Notes under the pieces: generated by a model
Databases searched by the model: none
What the model saw: the letters and a program-made list of their open reading frames with translations, nothing else
Told to the model about the DNA's origin: nothing
Translations under genes and position numbers: made by a program
NCBI GenBank assembly: GCA_036257595.1
Contig: DATAFF010000024.1
Location: 32,217-96,216 of the forward strand
Origin: DATAFF01 sp036257595
GTDB taxonomy: Bacteria > Pseudomonadota > Alphaproteobacteria > Rhizobiales > Aestuariivirgaceae
Reading direction: 5' to 3'
DNA: 64,000 bases
Shown here: positions 1 through 10,957 of the stretch, piece by piece
How the letters are laid out: each line of letters starts with the position of its first letter
Position numbering within the stretch: the stretch's first letter is position 1

Positions 1-468
1 CGCCGCGGCGCAACCGTCGCAATTCGCGCCGAAACCGGTCATCTGGCGCTCCCTCCGCAGCGCAAAGCGCGCTTTTCCGTCGAGAAATGGCTGCTTCGCG
101 AGGGCGATGCCGCGAGTTTCGCGGCGGCCCTGAAGCGACCCGGCTGGCAATGCGGCGAGACCGCCTGCCGTGCCGTCGTGAAGGGAAGGCAGCTCGTCTT
201 CCTGCGCCACGACACCGCCGTCGGCGCCGTTACGAGACTGTGTGGCAATGCCGAGATCGTCATCGCCGCGGTGCCGCTGCGCGGCGCCTGCCGCCGGGCC
301 CGGCTGCGCATCGACCGCTTCGATCTGTGGCGCAAGGGGGCTCATGCCATCCATCTCGAGGGCAAGGATGATTGGCGCGTGGTCACGGTGCGGGACGCGC
401 AAGGCAGGCGACCCTGGGTGGTCCAGCCGGTGCCCCGCGCATCGCTGCGCAGCCGAGGCAGTCGGTAA
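1..468 (+). CDS. comEC: ComEC/Rec2-family DNA uptake channel protein, C-terminal part (5' end outside window)
   Basis: The reading frame is open from base 1 and stops at TAA 466-468, so only the last 155 residues are visible. They match the C-terminal hydrolase-like tail of rhizobial ComEC proteins: a segment around VEKWLLREGD, paired cysteines (WQCGETACRA), an AEIVIAA strand and a closing IDRFDLWRKGAHAI / RRPWV stretch. In the family this tail follows the membrane competence domain, which would lie upstream. Convergence with lexA is the usual alphaproteobacterial arrangement and supports the call. Whether the protein works in DNA uptake cannot be judged from this fragment. Confidence 0.8.
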   Translation, partial: RRGATVAIRAETGHLALPPQRKARFSVEKWLLREGDAASFAAALKRPGWQCGETACRAVVKGRQLVFLRHDTAVGAVTRLCGNAEIVIAAVPLRGACRRARLRIDRFDLWRKGAHAIHLEGKDDWRVVTVRDAQGRRPWVVQPVPRASLRSRGSR

Positions 469-471
469 AAG

Positions 472-650
<179 letters not shown>

Positions 651-776
651 CCCTCATCCGCCCCTCCGGGGCACCTTCTCTCCATGGAGGGAAGGGAAGA
701 ATGGGGGGCGGCGCTTTCCCTTCCCCTCGCCCCGCGACAGCGGGGAGAGGGTGGCGCGAAGCGCCGGGTGAGGGGT
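651..776. repeat. GC-rich palindromic intergenic repeat (second family)
   Basis: Between the two heptamer elements lies a block of nested dyads: CGCCCCTCCGGGGC (659-672), a C/T-rich arm facing a G/A-rich arm around TCCATGGA (681-688), CTCGCCCCGC facing GCGGGGAGAG (726-749), and GGCGCGAAGCGCC (753-765). The last 35 bases recur, inverted and with two mismatches, at 12594-12628, so this is a dispersed repeat and not unique sequence. No gene is visible in it. Confidence 0.75.
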
Positions 777-781
777 CCTTT

Positions 782-900
782 AGGCAGTAGGCAAAAAGGC
801 AATAGGCAGTCGGGAAGGGCAGCGATCACTGCCTAATCCCTAATGCCTACTACCTCGCCTCCCACGTTGGTGGGAGGAGAGCATTTGCACTGTCGACTGC
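782..900. repeat. Heptamer hairpin element 2, abutting lexA stop
   Basis: Left arm at 782-812 (AGGCAGTAGGCAA and diverged units), loop around GATC, right arm 827-855 (ACTGCCTA, CTAATGCCTACTACC). A small separate hairpin CTCCCAC-GTTG-GTGGGAG follows at 859-876, and a last half unit GACTGCCTA runs into the lexA stop codon. The lexA TAG is thus read out of a repeat-like TAGGCAGTCGAC context. Confidence 0.75.
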
Positions 901-1605
901 CTAATACTTCCGGATCAGCCCGACCAACGTGCCCTGCACCCGCACCCGGTCCGGCCCGAAGATCCGTGTCTCATAGGACGGATTGGCCGCCTCGAGCGCC
1001 ACCGAATCGCCCTTGCGCCGCATCCGCTTGAGCGTCGCCTCCTCGTCATCGACCAGCGCCACCACGATGTCGCCGTTTCGTGCCGTCTCGGTGCGTCGGA
1101 TCAGCACCGTATCGCCGTCGAGAATACCGGCCTCGATCATCGAGTCGCCTTTGACCTCGAGCGCAAAATGATCGCCGGTGCCGAGCAGGTCGGGCGGCAC
1201 ATTGATATTGTGGGTGTGGTCCTCGATCGCCGAGATCGGCACGCCGGCGGCAATGCGGCCCATGACCGGCACCGCCACGCCCTGGGGCACCCCATCCCCC
1301 CGGGTTGCCAGCGGTCTCACCTTGCCGAGCGAGCCTTCGATGACGTTGGGCGAGAAGGCGCGCCGCGGCGCCGCCAGACCCGGTGCCACCGATTCCGGCA
1401 GCTTGACCACCTCAAGCGCCCGGGCGCGATGCGCCAGCCGGCGGATGAAGCCGCGCTCCTCCAGCGCCGTGATGAGCCGGTGGATCCCTGATTTCGACCG
1501 GAGATCGAGCGCTTCCTTCATCTCCTCGAAGGAGGGCGGGACGCCTGTCTCCTTCAGCCGCTCATGGATGAACATAAGGAGTTCATATTGCTTGCGCGTC
1601 AGCAC
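901..1605 (-). CDS. lexA: LexA repressor (SOS response)
   Basis: Transcriptional repressor of DNA-damage genes and self-cleaving S24 peptidase. The N-terminus (about residues 1-65) is a winged helix with the LexA signature MKEALDLRSKSGIHRL; the C-terminal half holds the scissile Ala-Gly in GRIAAGVPI, the nucleophilic Ser in GDSMIEAG and the Lys in EEATLKRM, so autocleavage should be intact. The GTG at 1605 is chosen because the family begins at LTRKQYELL and a GGAAGGGGGAAG ribosome site precedes it; an ATG at 1686 would run through the operator. 234 residues, normal for alphaproteobacteria. Downstream of moeA but with its own operator, so probably autoregulated. Confidence 0.96.
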   Translation of the reverse strand: MLTRKQYELLMFIHERLKETGVPPSFEEMKEALDLRSKSGIHRLITALEERGFIRRLAHRARALEVVKLPESVAPGLAAPRRAFSPNVIEGSLGKVRPLATRGDGVPQGVAVPVMGRIAAGVPISAIEDHTHNINVPPDLLGTGDHFALEVKGDSMIEAGILDGDTVLIRRTETARNGDIVVALVDDEEATLKRMRRKGDSVALEAANPSYETRIFGPDRVRVQGTLVGLIRKY

Positions 1606-1641
1606 GCTTCCCCCTTCCGACCCAAAAAGCCGGCGTGTCTG

Positions 1642-1681
1642 GAACAAAACTGAAACATCTTTACCTGTTCCACTTATGTTC
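1642..1681 (-). promoter_or_regulatory. LexA (SOS) boxes upstream of lexA
   Basis: 1667-1681 reads GTTC-CACTTAT-GTTC, an exact match to the alphaproteobacterial LexA consensus GTTC-N7-GTTC. 1642-1656 reads GAAC-AAAACTG-AAAC, i.e. on the lexA strand GTTT-N7-GTTC, seven of eight conserved bases. The two sites are 25 bp apart (start to start) and lie 36-76 bp upstream of the GTG, where they would block the lexA promoter. Confidence 0.9.
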
Positions 1682-1699
1682 GGCAAGCGGATTTTGAAC

Positions 1700-2902
1700 C
1701 TAGAAGTCGATTTCCATAACCTCGACGATATCGCCGGGGGCGGCGGCGGGGGCGAACGGCGCCCGGACGATCAGCCCCTGCGCCTCGTGCAACGTGACCT
1801 GCATCGAGCTGTCCTGCCGCGGGAAGGCGGCGGCCGTCATGGTCCCGTCGGACGCCCGTTTGAGCGTCGCCCGCATATAATCCTCCCGCTGGTCGTTGGC
1901 CGGCAGCGCCGTCTCGAGCCGTGCCTTGACGAGCGTTTCCTCGGTCGCCAGGCCGAGCAGGCGCTCGATCAGCGGCTTGAGGAAGATCCGGGCGCACAAC
2001 AGGGCCGACACCGGATTGCCCGGCAGACCGATGATGCGCTGCCCGCCCGACCTCGCGAACATCAGCGGCTTCCCCGGCCGCATCGCGATCTGCCAGAAGG
2101 CGAGGCCGATGCCGCGCTGCTCGAGGGCGCTCCGCACCAGATCGTGCTCGCCAACCGAGGCACCGCCGATGGTGACCAGGATGTCGGCGCCCGCCGCCTT
2201 GGCGATGGCCCGCTCGGTCGCCGCCACTTCGTCGCCGACAATCCCGAGATTTTCGGGCACGCCGCCGAACTGGCGCACCATCGCGGCCAGCGCATGGCTG
2301 TTGGACGACATGACCTGGTCATCGCGCGGCCGATCGCCGACCGCCACCAGCTCATCGCCGGTCGCCAGGATTGCGACAACGGGCCTAAGTCGAACCGGCA
2401 GCCTCGGCAGGTTCATCGCCGCTGCCAGGCCGATGGCGCGTGGGCTGAGCACGCTGGCCGCCGGCAGCACCACCGCGCCGCGGCGAAAATCGAGTCCGGC
2501 ATGCCGGATATTCTTCCCCGGCGGCGTATCGGCCGTGACCGTCACCACATCGCCGGCCTCCGCCGCGTTCTCCTGAATGACGATGGTGTCGGCGCCTTCC
2601 GGCACCGGCGCGCCGGTGAAGATGCGCACCGCCTCGCCCGGTCCCACGGCGCCCCGGAAGCGGCGGCCGGCCGGAACCTTGCCGATGATCTTGAGCGACG
2701 CCGGCAGGGTGGCAATGTCCTGAGCCCGCACCGCATAGCCGTCCATCGCCGATGCGGCGAAGGGCGGCTGGTCGCGGCTCGCCTCGAGGTCCTCGGCCAG
2801 CACCCGGCCATGCGCTTCCGCGAGCGCCACCGTCTCGCTCGCCAATGGCTCGACCTCGGCCAGGATCAGCGCGCGCGCCTCGGCGACCGGCAGGAGCGCC
2901 AT
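1700..2902 (-). CDS. moeA: Molybdopterin molybdotransferase MoeA
   Basis: Inserts molybdate into adenylylated molybdopterin in molybdenum cofactor synthesis, in the cytosol. 400 residues, normal length. Visible family features: SAMDGYAVRA near residue 51, the PVPEGADTIV segment, and the MoeA central motif GGASVGEHDLV followed by MRPGKPLMFA and GLPGNPVSALL. One base separates it from moaC, so the two are translated from one message. Start ATG at 2902 gives the usual MALLPVAEA N-terminus. Confidence 0.95.
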   Translation of the reverse strand: MALLPVAEARALILAEVEPLASETVALAEAHGRVLAEDLEASRDQPPFAASAMDGYAVRAQDIATLPASLKIIGKVPAGRRFRGAVGPGEAVRIFTGAPVPEGADTIVIQENAAEAGDVVTVTADTPPGKNIRHAGLDFRRGAVVLPAASVLSPRAIGLAAAMNLPRLPVRLRPVVAILATGDELVAVGDRPRDDQVMSSNSHALAAMVRQFGGVPENLGIVGDEVAATERAIAKAAGADILVTIGGASVGEHDLVRSALEQRGIGLAFWQIAMRPGKPLMFARSGGQRIIGLPGNPVSALLCARIFLKPLIERLLGLATEETLVKARLETALPANDQREDYMRATLKRASDGTMTAAAFPRQDSSMQVTLHEAQGLIVRAPFAPAAAPGDIVEVMEIDF

Positions 2903-2903
2903 C

Positions 2904-3386
2904 TCATTTCGCCCGATAATCGCCGGACCGCCCGCCCGATTTGGCGATCAGCCGGATGTCGGTGATGCGCAAGCCCCGGTCCACCGCCTTGACCATGTCA
3001 TAAAGCGTCAGGCAGGCCACCGACACGGCGGTCAGCGCCTCCATCTCGACGCCGGTCTTGCCCTCGACGGCAACGGTGGCGGTCACTGCAATGGCGCTTC
3101 TCGCCGGCTCGGGGCTGAGCTCGACCTCGATCTTCGAGATCGTCAGCGGATGGCACAGCGGGACGAGCTCATGCGTCCGCTTGGCGGCCATGATGCCGGC
3201 GATACGCGCCGCCGCCAGCACGTCGCCCTTGGGCGCCTTGCCTTCCATGATCAGCGCCAATGTCGCCGGCTCCATCACCACGAGCCCGCCGGCCGTCGCC
3301 TCGCGCAGCGTCACCGCCTTGTCCGAGACATCGACCATCCGGGCACGGCCGGCCTCGTCGAGATGGGTGAGCCGCGACTTTGCCAT
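2904..3386 (-). CDS. moaC: Cyclic pyranopterin monophosphate synthase MoaC
   Basis: Converts the GTP-derived 3',8-cyclo intermediate (made by MoaA) to cyclic pyranopterin monophosphate, early in molybdenum cofactor synthesis. 160 residues, the family length. Motifs: LCHPLTISKIEVE, GKTGVEMEALTAVSVA, and DIRLIAKSGGRSG near the end with its catalytic lysine. The ATG at 3386 fits the family start (MAKSRLTHLD); it begins one base past the trpC stop, so moaC is translationally linked to tryptophan genes. moaA, moaB and moaDE are not in the window. Confidence 0.96.
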   Translation of the reverse strand: MAKSRLTHLDEAGRARMVDVSDKAVTLREATAGGLVVMEPATLALIMEGKAPKGDVLAAARIAGIMAAKRTHELVPLCHPLTISKIEVELSPEPARSAIAVTATVAVEGKTGVEMEALTAVSVACLTLYDMVKAVDRGLRITDIRLIAKSGGRSGDYRAK

Positions 3387-3387
3387 G

Positions 3388-4191
3388 TCAGGATCTGCCC
3401 TGCTTGTGCAAGATCGTCCGGGTCGCCGCCTCGACATCGCCCTGCCGCATCAGGCTCTCGCCGATGAGGAACGCATTGATCCCCGAGCGCGACAACCGCG
3501 CGAGATCGTTTGCCCCGCCGATGCCGCTCTCGGCAACCGGGATCGCGCCGGCCGGCAGCAACGGTGCCAGCCGCTCGCTCGTCTCGAGCCGCGTCTCGAA
3601 CGTCCTGAGGTCGCGGTTGTTGATGCCGATCAACCGCGTCTTCAGCCTGGCCGCCCGGTCGAGCTCCTGCTCGTCATGCACCTCGCACAGCACATCCATG
3701 CCGAGCGCGATCGCTTGCGCCTCGAGGTCGCGCGCCAGCGCATCGTCGATCATCGCCATGATCAGCAGAATGCAGTCGGCGCCAAGCAGCCGCGCCTCGG
3801 CAACCTGATAGGGGTCGAGCATGAAATCCTTGCGCAGGGCCGGCAGGCTCGTGGCGTTGCGCGCCTCCGTGAGGAATTCCGGCGCGCCCTGGAAGGAGGG
3901 TTGGTCGGTCAACACCGACAGACAGGCCGCCCCTCCCGCCTCATAGGCGTGCGCCAGAGCGGCGGGCGTGAAATCGGCGCGGATCAATCCCTTGGACGGG
4001 CTCGCCTTCTTGATCTCGGCAATGAGCGCATAGTCGCCTTGGCCGATGCGAGTCTCGAGCGCCTTGACGAACGGCCGGACCGGCGCGGCGCTTCGTGCCT
4101 GCTCCATGAGCGCGCTCAACGGCACGCGCGCCTTCGCCTGCGCCACCTCCTCGCGCTTGTAGGCCGCAATCCGCTCGAGGATATTCGCCAC
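3388..4191 (-). CDS. trpC: Indole-3-glycerol phosphate synthase
   Basis: Closes the indole ring from CdRP in tryptophan synthesis. 267 residues, a TIM barrel. The family signatures are all present: AEIKKASPSKG (catalytic lysine), SVLTDQPSFQG, LRKDFMLDPYQV, ADCILLIMAM, GINNRDLRTF and VAESGI. Monofunctional: there is no TrpF domain. It sits 16 bp after trpD and one base before moaC. Confidence 0.97.
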   Translation of the reverse strand: MANILERIAAYKREEVAQAKARVPLSALMEQARSAAPVRPFVKALETRIGQGDYALIAEIKKASPSKGLIRADFTPAALAHAYEAGGAACLSVLTDQPSFQGAPEFLTEARNATSLPALRKDFMLDPYQVAEARLLGADCILLIMAMIDDALARDLEAQAIALGMDVLCEVHDEQELDRAARLKTRLIGINNRDLRTFETRLETSERLAPLLPAGAIPVAESGIGGANDLARLSRSGINAFLIGESLMRQGDVEAATRTILHKQGRS

Positions 4192-4207
4192 CTTCCGGCT
4201 CTCCGCC

Positions 4208-5218
4208 TCAATTGGACACGCTCACCAGCGTGTCGAGCGCCCGCCGCGCCGCCCCGCTCGCGATGGCCTTGCGGGCGATCGCCACGCCCTCCTTGAGATC
4301 CCTGGCGGCGTCGGCGACGATCAGCGCCGCGGCGGCGGTCATCAGCGCCGCATCGGCAAAGGCGCTCGGCCTGCCATCGAGCACGCCGCACAACGCCTCG
4401 GCATTGAACGGCGCATCGCCGCCCTTGAGATCGCCGGGATCCTGTCGCGCCATCCCGGCCATCTCGGGCGTGATCTCGAAAGTCCGCACCGCGCCGTCCT
4501 TGAGCTCGGCGACCCAGGTGACCCCGGCGGGCGTGATCTCGTCGAAGCCGCCCTCGCCATGGGCGACCCACACCCGCTCCGACCCGAGATTGGCGAGAAC
4601 CTGCGCCATCGGCTCGATCCAGGATCGCGCGAACGCCCCGATCACTTGCCGTTTGACACCCGCTGGATTGGACAGCGGCCCGAGCAGGTTGAAGATGGTG
4701 CGGGTGCCGAGCTCGACGCGTGAGGGCCCGACATGGCGCATCGCCGCATGGTGCGAGGGGGCGAACATGAAGCCGAGCCCGGCCTCGGCGATGCAGTGCG
4801 AGATCCTTTCCGGCGGCAGCTCGATATTGACCCCGAGCGCCGCCAGCGTGTCGGCCGCGCCCGATCGCGAGCTGAGCGCCCGGTTGCCGTGCTTGGCGAT
4901 CTTGAGCCCGGCGCCGGCCGCGACGAAGGCGGCGCAGGTCGAGATGTTGTAGCTGCCCGAGGCATCGCCGCCCGTTCCGACAATGTCGAGCGCGCCGGCC
5001 GGCGCCTCGACGCGCACCATTCTCTCCCGCATCGCCATGACGGCGCCGGTGATCTCGCTGACCGCCTCGCCGCGAACCCGCAGCGCCATCAGGAGACCGC
5101 CGATCTGGGCGGGCGTCGCCTCGCCCGACATCATGATGTCGAACGCGCGCTTGGCCTCCTCGACGCTGAGGGCCCGCCCGTCGGCGGCCTTGGCGATCAG
5201 CGGCTTGAACTCGGACAT
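4208..5218 (-). CDS. trpD: Anthranilate phosphoribosyltransferase
   Basis: Transfers phosphoribose from PRPP to anthranilate, second step of tryptophan synthesis. 336 residues. The PRPP/anthranilate site is visible as GTGGDASGSYNIST, followed by KHGNRALSSRSGAAD and, further on, GPLSNPAGVKRQV; the DE pair for magnesium is in GFDEITPAG. Lies 13 bp downstream of trpG, in the same operon. Confidence 0.97.
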   Translation of the reverse strand: MSEFKPLIAKAADGRALSVEEAKRAFDIMMSGEATPAQIGGLLMALRVRGEAVSEITGAVMAMRERMVRVEAPAGALDIVGTGGDASGSYNISTCAAFVAAGAGLKIAKHGNRALSSRSGAADTLAALGVNIELPPERISHCIAEAGLGFMFAPSHHAAMRHVGPSRVELGTRTIFNLLGPLSNPAGVKRQVIGAFARSWIEPMAQVLANLGSERVWVAHGEGGFDEITPAGVTWVAELKDGAVRTFEITPEMAGMARQDPGDLKGGDAPFNAEALCGVLDGRPSAFADAALMTAAAALIVADAARDLKEGVAIARKAIASGAARRALDTLVSVSN

Positions 5219-5231
5219 GGACGGCCTCGGC

Positions 5232-5819
5232 TCAATGCTTCACGGCGGCGCCGGCGATCCTCAGGAAGTTCTGCAGGATCTTGTGGCCTTGCTCCGACGC
5301 AATGCTCTCGGGATGGAACTGCACCCCATGAACCGGCAGCGTGCGATGCTCCATCGCCATGATCAGCCCGTCGTCGGTTTCGGCGGTGATGTGCAGGCAG
5401 TCGGGGAGGGTCGGACGGTCGACGATCAGCGAGTGATAGCGGGTGGCCTGGAAGGTCTTTGGCGTTCCCTCGAAAACGCCCTCGCCGGTGTTGGCGATCA
5501 CCGACAGCTTGCCGTGCATGAGCTGCGGCGCGCGTTTGACATGGCCGCCAAAGGCCTGGCCGACCGCCTGATGGCCGAGGCAGACGCCGAGCAGCGGCAC
5601 CTTGGCATCGCCGGCCGCCTTGACGAGATCGAGGCAGATCCCCGCCTCGTTCGGCGTGCAGGGACCAGGCGACAGGACGATCGCCTCCGGCCCCGCCGAC
5701 AGCACCTGGCCGACGCTGATCTGGTCGTTGCGGTGCACCACCGTCTCGGCACCGAGCTCGCCGAGATAGTGATAGAGGTTGAAGGTGAAGCTGTCGTAGT
5801 TGTCGATCAGGATGATCAT
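5232..5819 (-). CDS. trpG: Anthranilate synthase glutamine amidotransferase subunit
   Basis: Supplies ammonia from glutamine to TrpE. Class I glutaminase of 195 residues with the nucleophile in LLGVCLGHQAVGQAFGG and the His-Glu pair in VQFHPESI. The start at 5819 (MIILIDNYDSFTFN) is the family start and has GGTGAG just upstream; a longer frame exists but is unsupported. Separate from trpE, which lies 218 bp upstream, in contrast to fused trpEG of some rhizobia. Confidence 0.96.
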   Translation of the reverse strand: MIILIDNYDSFTFNLYHYLGELGAETVVHRNDQISVGQVLSAGPEAIVLSPGPCTPNEAGICLDLVKAAGDAKVPLLGVCLGHQAVGQAFGGHVKRAPQLMHGKLSVIANTGEGVFEGTPKTFQATRYHSLIVDRPTLPDCLHITAETDDGLIMAMEHRTLPVHGVQFHPESIASEQGHKILQNFLRIAGAAVKH

Positions 5820-6037
5820 CTCACCATCGAGCCTTTGAGCGCCGTTCACGATCCTGTTCCAAGGTGCCGACAATAGAGCGCTTCCGCCCACTCAGAAACC
5901 GCCTTGTCATGCGTATACCAATCTCGGGCCGCCGCTTACAGCCATTTGGCGCATTCCGGCCTGGAGGGCGGCGCGCTTGCTCGCGAAGTTGAGGGTCCTG
6001 GTCCCAGCCGACTGCACCAGCGGCAGGCGTTGCGGGG
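5820..6037. other. Intercistronic gap between trpE and trpG
   Basis: 218 bp between the trpE stop and trpG start on the minus strand. No convincing ORF, tRNA or strong terminator was seen. It may hold a promoter or attenuator for trpGDC-moaCA, but I could not identify a leader peptide with tandem Trp codons here. Reported so that the gap is not mistaken for a missed gene. Confidence 0.5.
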
Positions 6038-7561
<1,524 letters not shown>

Positions 7562-7609
7562 GGGTTCGGATCGCAAATGGCGGAAGGTCGGGCGGGGCGA
7601 GGATCAGGA

Positions 7610-9499
7610 TCAGCTGCGGTTGCCGTTGACCTGTTGCCAGAGCGCGTCGTTCAGGCTGACGCCGAGATTGCGCTGCAGCTCGGCGAGATAGAGGGACGAG
7701 ATGTCGCTCGACAGATTTTGCGACAGCACCTCGGCGATCTTGCGGACATCCGCCGCATTGGCATCGAAAGGCTGGCCCATCACCGGCGACGACTGCATGA
7801 TCTTGGCGTGCTTGCCATCGCCTTCGAGCGCATAGGAGAAGCCATTCTCCGGCACCGCGAACAGCGCCGTGACGGCAGCGTTGTCGAAAGCCTCCGAGGA
7901 GGTGCCGCGCTTCACGCTGGTCTGCGTCTTGATCTCGGCCGCCTGCTCGCGCGCCAGGTCCTCGAGCTTGTTGCCTTGCTCGGCGCGCTTGACCAGCGCC
8001 TTTGCCTGATCGGTCAGCCGGTCGCGCCGCTGGCGCTCGGTCCAGGCCTGCGTCACCTCGGCCTTGGCCTCCTCGAACGGCTTGCGCTGCGCCGGCTTGA
8101 CCTCGCGGACCTCGTACCAGATGAAGCCGTCGTCATTGGTGCTGAGCGGTTCGTTGTCGACGCCGACATCGCTTTCGAACGCCGCCTTGAGCAGCTCCGA
8201 CTTCGCCGGAATGTCGGCGATGTCCTTGCCGTCGACGCCGGTGCCGTTGTGGTCCATCGGACCGAACACCTTCAGCGACAACTTGTTGTCGCGCGCCACC
8301 TCTTCGAGCGTCGCGCCACCGCCACGCGCATCCTCGATCTTGCCATGCAGGTCGATGATGACATCGCGGGCGCGCTCGAGCTGGAGCTCGTTGCGCAGCG
8401 TGTCCTTCACCTCGTCGTACGAGCGCTGATGGCCGGGCTCGATATTGCTGGCCTTGACCAGAAACACCGACAATCGTCCCTGGACCGGCTGGCTGACTTC
8501 GCCGTCCTTCAGCGCGAAGGCGACATCGGCGACGGCCGGATCGCGCATGTCGTTCTTGCTCACCTTGTCGAGCACCATGTCTTTCTCGGTGAAGCCGCGC
8601 TCGCTGCCGACCGTCGCGAAGGGCGTGCCCTGCATGATCCGCGCACGGGCTTGCTGCGCCTCCTCGACCGAGGGGAACGGGATGCGCTCGATCCGCCGCG
8701 TCTCGGGAATGGCATACTTGTCCTTCCGGCTCTCGAACTGCTTTGCGAGCTCCTCCTCGCTGAGCGTGATCGACGGCGCCACCGCCTGTGGCGTCACAGC
8801 CAGCGTCGCCACCGTTCGGCGCTCCGGGACCGAGAAGGCCTGCGGGTGCTTGTCGTAATAGGCTTTGAGATCGCTGTCCGACGGCGGCGGGATGACGATC
8901 TTGTCGCCGGCGATGACGAAATACTTGACGTCCCGCTGCTCGTTGCGATGGCGCCAGGCGATCTGTGCCATGGTCTTGGGGATCTCGGTGCCGCTGGTCA
9001 GCGCATCGACGATGCCGCCGCTGAGCAGGCTCTCCTTCTCCAGATTGACCACCTCGCCTTCGCTCAGGCCGTTGCTGGCAAGGATCTGGCGGAACCGATT
9101 CGCGTCGAATTGGCCATTCGGGCCCTGGAAAGCCTTGTTGGAGGTGATCCGCTCGGCGATCATCGCGTCCGAGATCGCCAGCCCGAGTTTGGCTGCCTGG
9201 GCATCGAGCGATGCCTCCTGGAGCAGCTGCGCGAGCACCTGCCGGTCAAGCCCGATGGCGCGCGCCTGGTCGGGGGTGATCTGGACACCCTGCTGCTGGC
9301 TGAACACCCGCACCTGACGGTCGAAGGCCCGCCGATATTCCTCGCCGGTGATCTTCTTGTCGCCAACGCTGGCCAGCACGTCGCTGGTGCCCCCGCGGAA
9401 CACGTCGGCGATGCCCCAGATGCCGAAGCTCAGCGCGAGGAGAGCGATAAAGATCTTCGCGATCCAGCTCCCGGCCGAGGAGCGAAGGGCTTCCATCAT
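7610..9499 (-). CDS. ppiD: Membrane-anchored SurA/PpiD-type peptidyl-prolyl isomerase
   Basis: Periplasmic folding factor tethered to the inner membrane. 629 residues. A single N-terminal membrane segment (about residues 13-33, IAKIFIALLALSFGIWGI) is followed by a SurA_N-type chaperone domain (about 40-180) and a parvulin-like domain around residues 255-370. The remainder is long, helical and charged, as in PpiD. In the family it helps outer-membrane proteins leave the Sec translocon. It heads the minus-strand trp gene run and is divergent from tpiA (138 bp apart); this placement before trpE recurs in alphaproteobacteria. Confidence 0.88.
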   Translation of the reverse strand: MMEALRSSAGSWIAKIFIALLALSFGIWGIADVFRGGTSDVLASVGDKKITGEEYRRAFDRQVRVFSQQQGVQITPDQARAIGLDRQVLAQLLQEASLDAQAAKLGLAISDAMIAERITSNKAFQGPNGQFDANRFRQILASNGLSEGEVVNLEKESLLSGGIVDALTSGTEIPKTMAQIAWRHRNEQRDVKYFVIAGDKIVIPPPSDSDLKAYYDKHPQAFSVPERRTVATLAVTPQAVAPSITLSEEELAKQFESRKDKYAIPETRRIERIPFPSVEEAQQARARIMQGTPFATVGSERGFTEKDMVLDKVSKNDMRDPAVADVAFALKDGEVSQPVQGRLSVFLVKASNIEPGHQRSYDEVKDTLRNELQLERARDVIIDLHGKIEDARGGGATLEEVARDNKLSLKVFGPMDHNGTGVDGKDIADIPAKSELLKAAFESDVGVDNEPLSTNDDGFIWYEVREVKPAQRKPFEEAKAEVTQAWTERQRRDRLTDQAKALVKRAEQGNKLEDLAREQAAEIKTQTSVKRGTSSEAFDNAAVTALFAVPENGFSYALEGDGKHAKIMQSSPVMGQPFDANAADVRKIAEVLSQNLSSDISSLYLAELQRNLGVSLNDALWQQVNGNRS

Positions 9500-9637
9500 G
9501 GGGTGTCGATGTCCTCAAATTCGATTGACGGCAGGAAAAAATCTTCCGCGCGCGGTGCATATTAGGTATGCCCACGCGGTTCGCAAGTCCATGCGACCGG
9601 GTTGGGTTGGACAAAGGCGTTGTCGGGAAGAGCGGAG

Positions 9638-10393
<756 letters not shown>

Positions 10394-10471
10394 GGGGAGC
10401 ACGCGGTTGCAACCGCCGTGCATCCGCGCTACACCGCTCACCCCGACAGAGGTCCTCGGAATCACACGCGC

Positions 10472-10882
10472 ATGTCAGCCGTCCTGCTGATCATTCATCT
10501 TCTGATCGCCATCGCGCTCATCGTGACGGTGCTGCTGCAGCGCTCCGAAGGTGGTGCCCTCGGCATCGGCGGGGGCGGTGCCGGTGCCCTGTTCTCGAGC
10601 CGCGGCACCGCCAATGTGCTGACCAGGAGCACCGCCGTCCTGGCGGTTGCCTTCTTCATCACCTCGATCGCCTTGACCATTCTGGCGCGACAGGGCAGCA
10701 ATTCCGGGTCGGTCTTCGACAGGGCCCCGCCGAGCGGCACCCAGCAGAACGCGCCGGTTGCGCCGGGGTCGGGCGGCGGCGCGGTTCTGCCGCGTCTGCC
10801 CGGGGCGGCGCCACCCCAGCAACCGGCGCCGGTTGCTCCCGCTGCCCCGCCGTCAGGGCCGCAGGTGCCGACCACCGAATAG
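10472..10882 (+). CDS. secG: Preprotein translocase subunit SecG
   Basis: Small inner-membrane subunit of the SecYEG export channel. 136 residues. Two membrane helices: about residues 2-20 (LLIIHLLIAIALIVTVLL) and 53-72 (AVLAVAFFITSIALTIL), separated by the typical glycine-rich QRSEGGALGIGGGG loop. The long Pro/Ala-rich tail (residues about 85-136) is common in alphaproteobacterial SecG. ATG 10472 gives the family start; the ribosome site is weak. Lies between tpiA and pyrG. Confidence 0.93.
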   Translation: MSAVLLIIHLLIAIALIVTVLLQRSEGGALGIGGGGAGALFSSRGTANVLTRSTAVLAVAFFITSIALTILARQGSNSGSVFDRAPPSGTQQNAPVAPGSGGGAVLPRLPGAAPPQQPAPVAPAAPPSGPQVPTTE

Positions 10883-10957
10883 AGACCCGATAGAGCTTGT
10901 GGAGGCTTGGTTTTTTCGCTTTCGCGCCGAGCCGACTCCCTCTATATCCAAAGTCCC

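Noticed and set aside
7562..7609. trp leader peptide and attenuator before trpE
   Set aside because: Only 48 bp separate ppiD and trpE; no Trp-codon leader or alternative hairpins fit.
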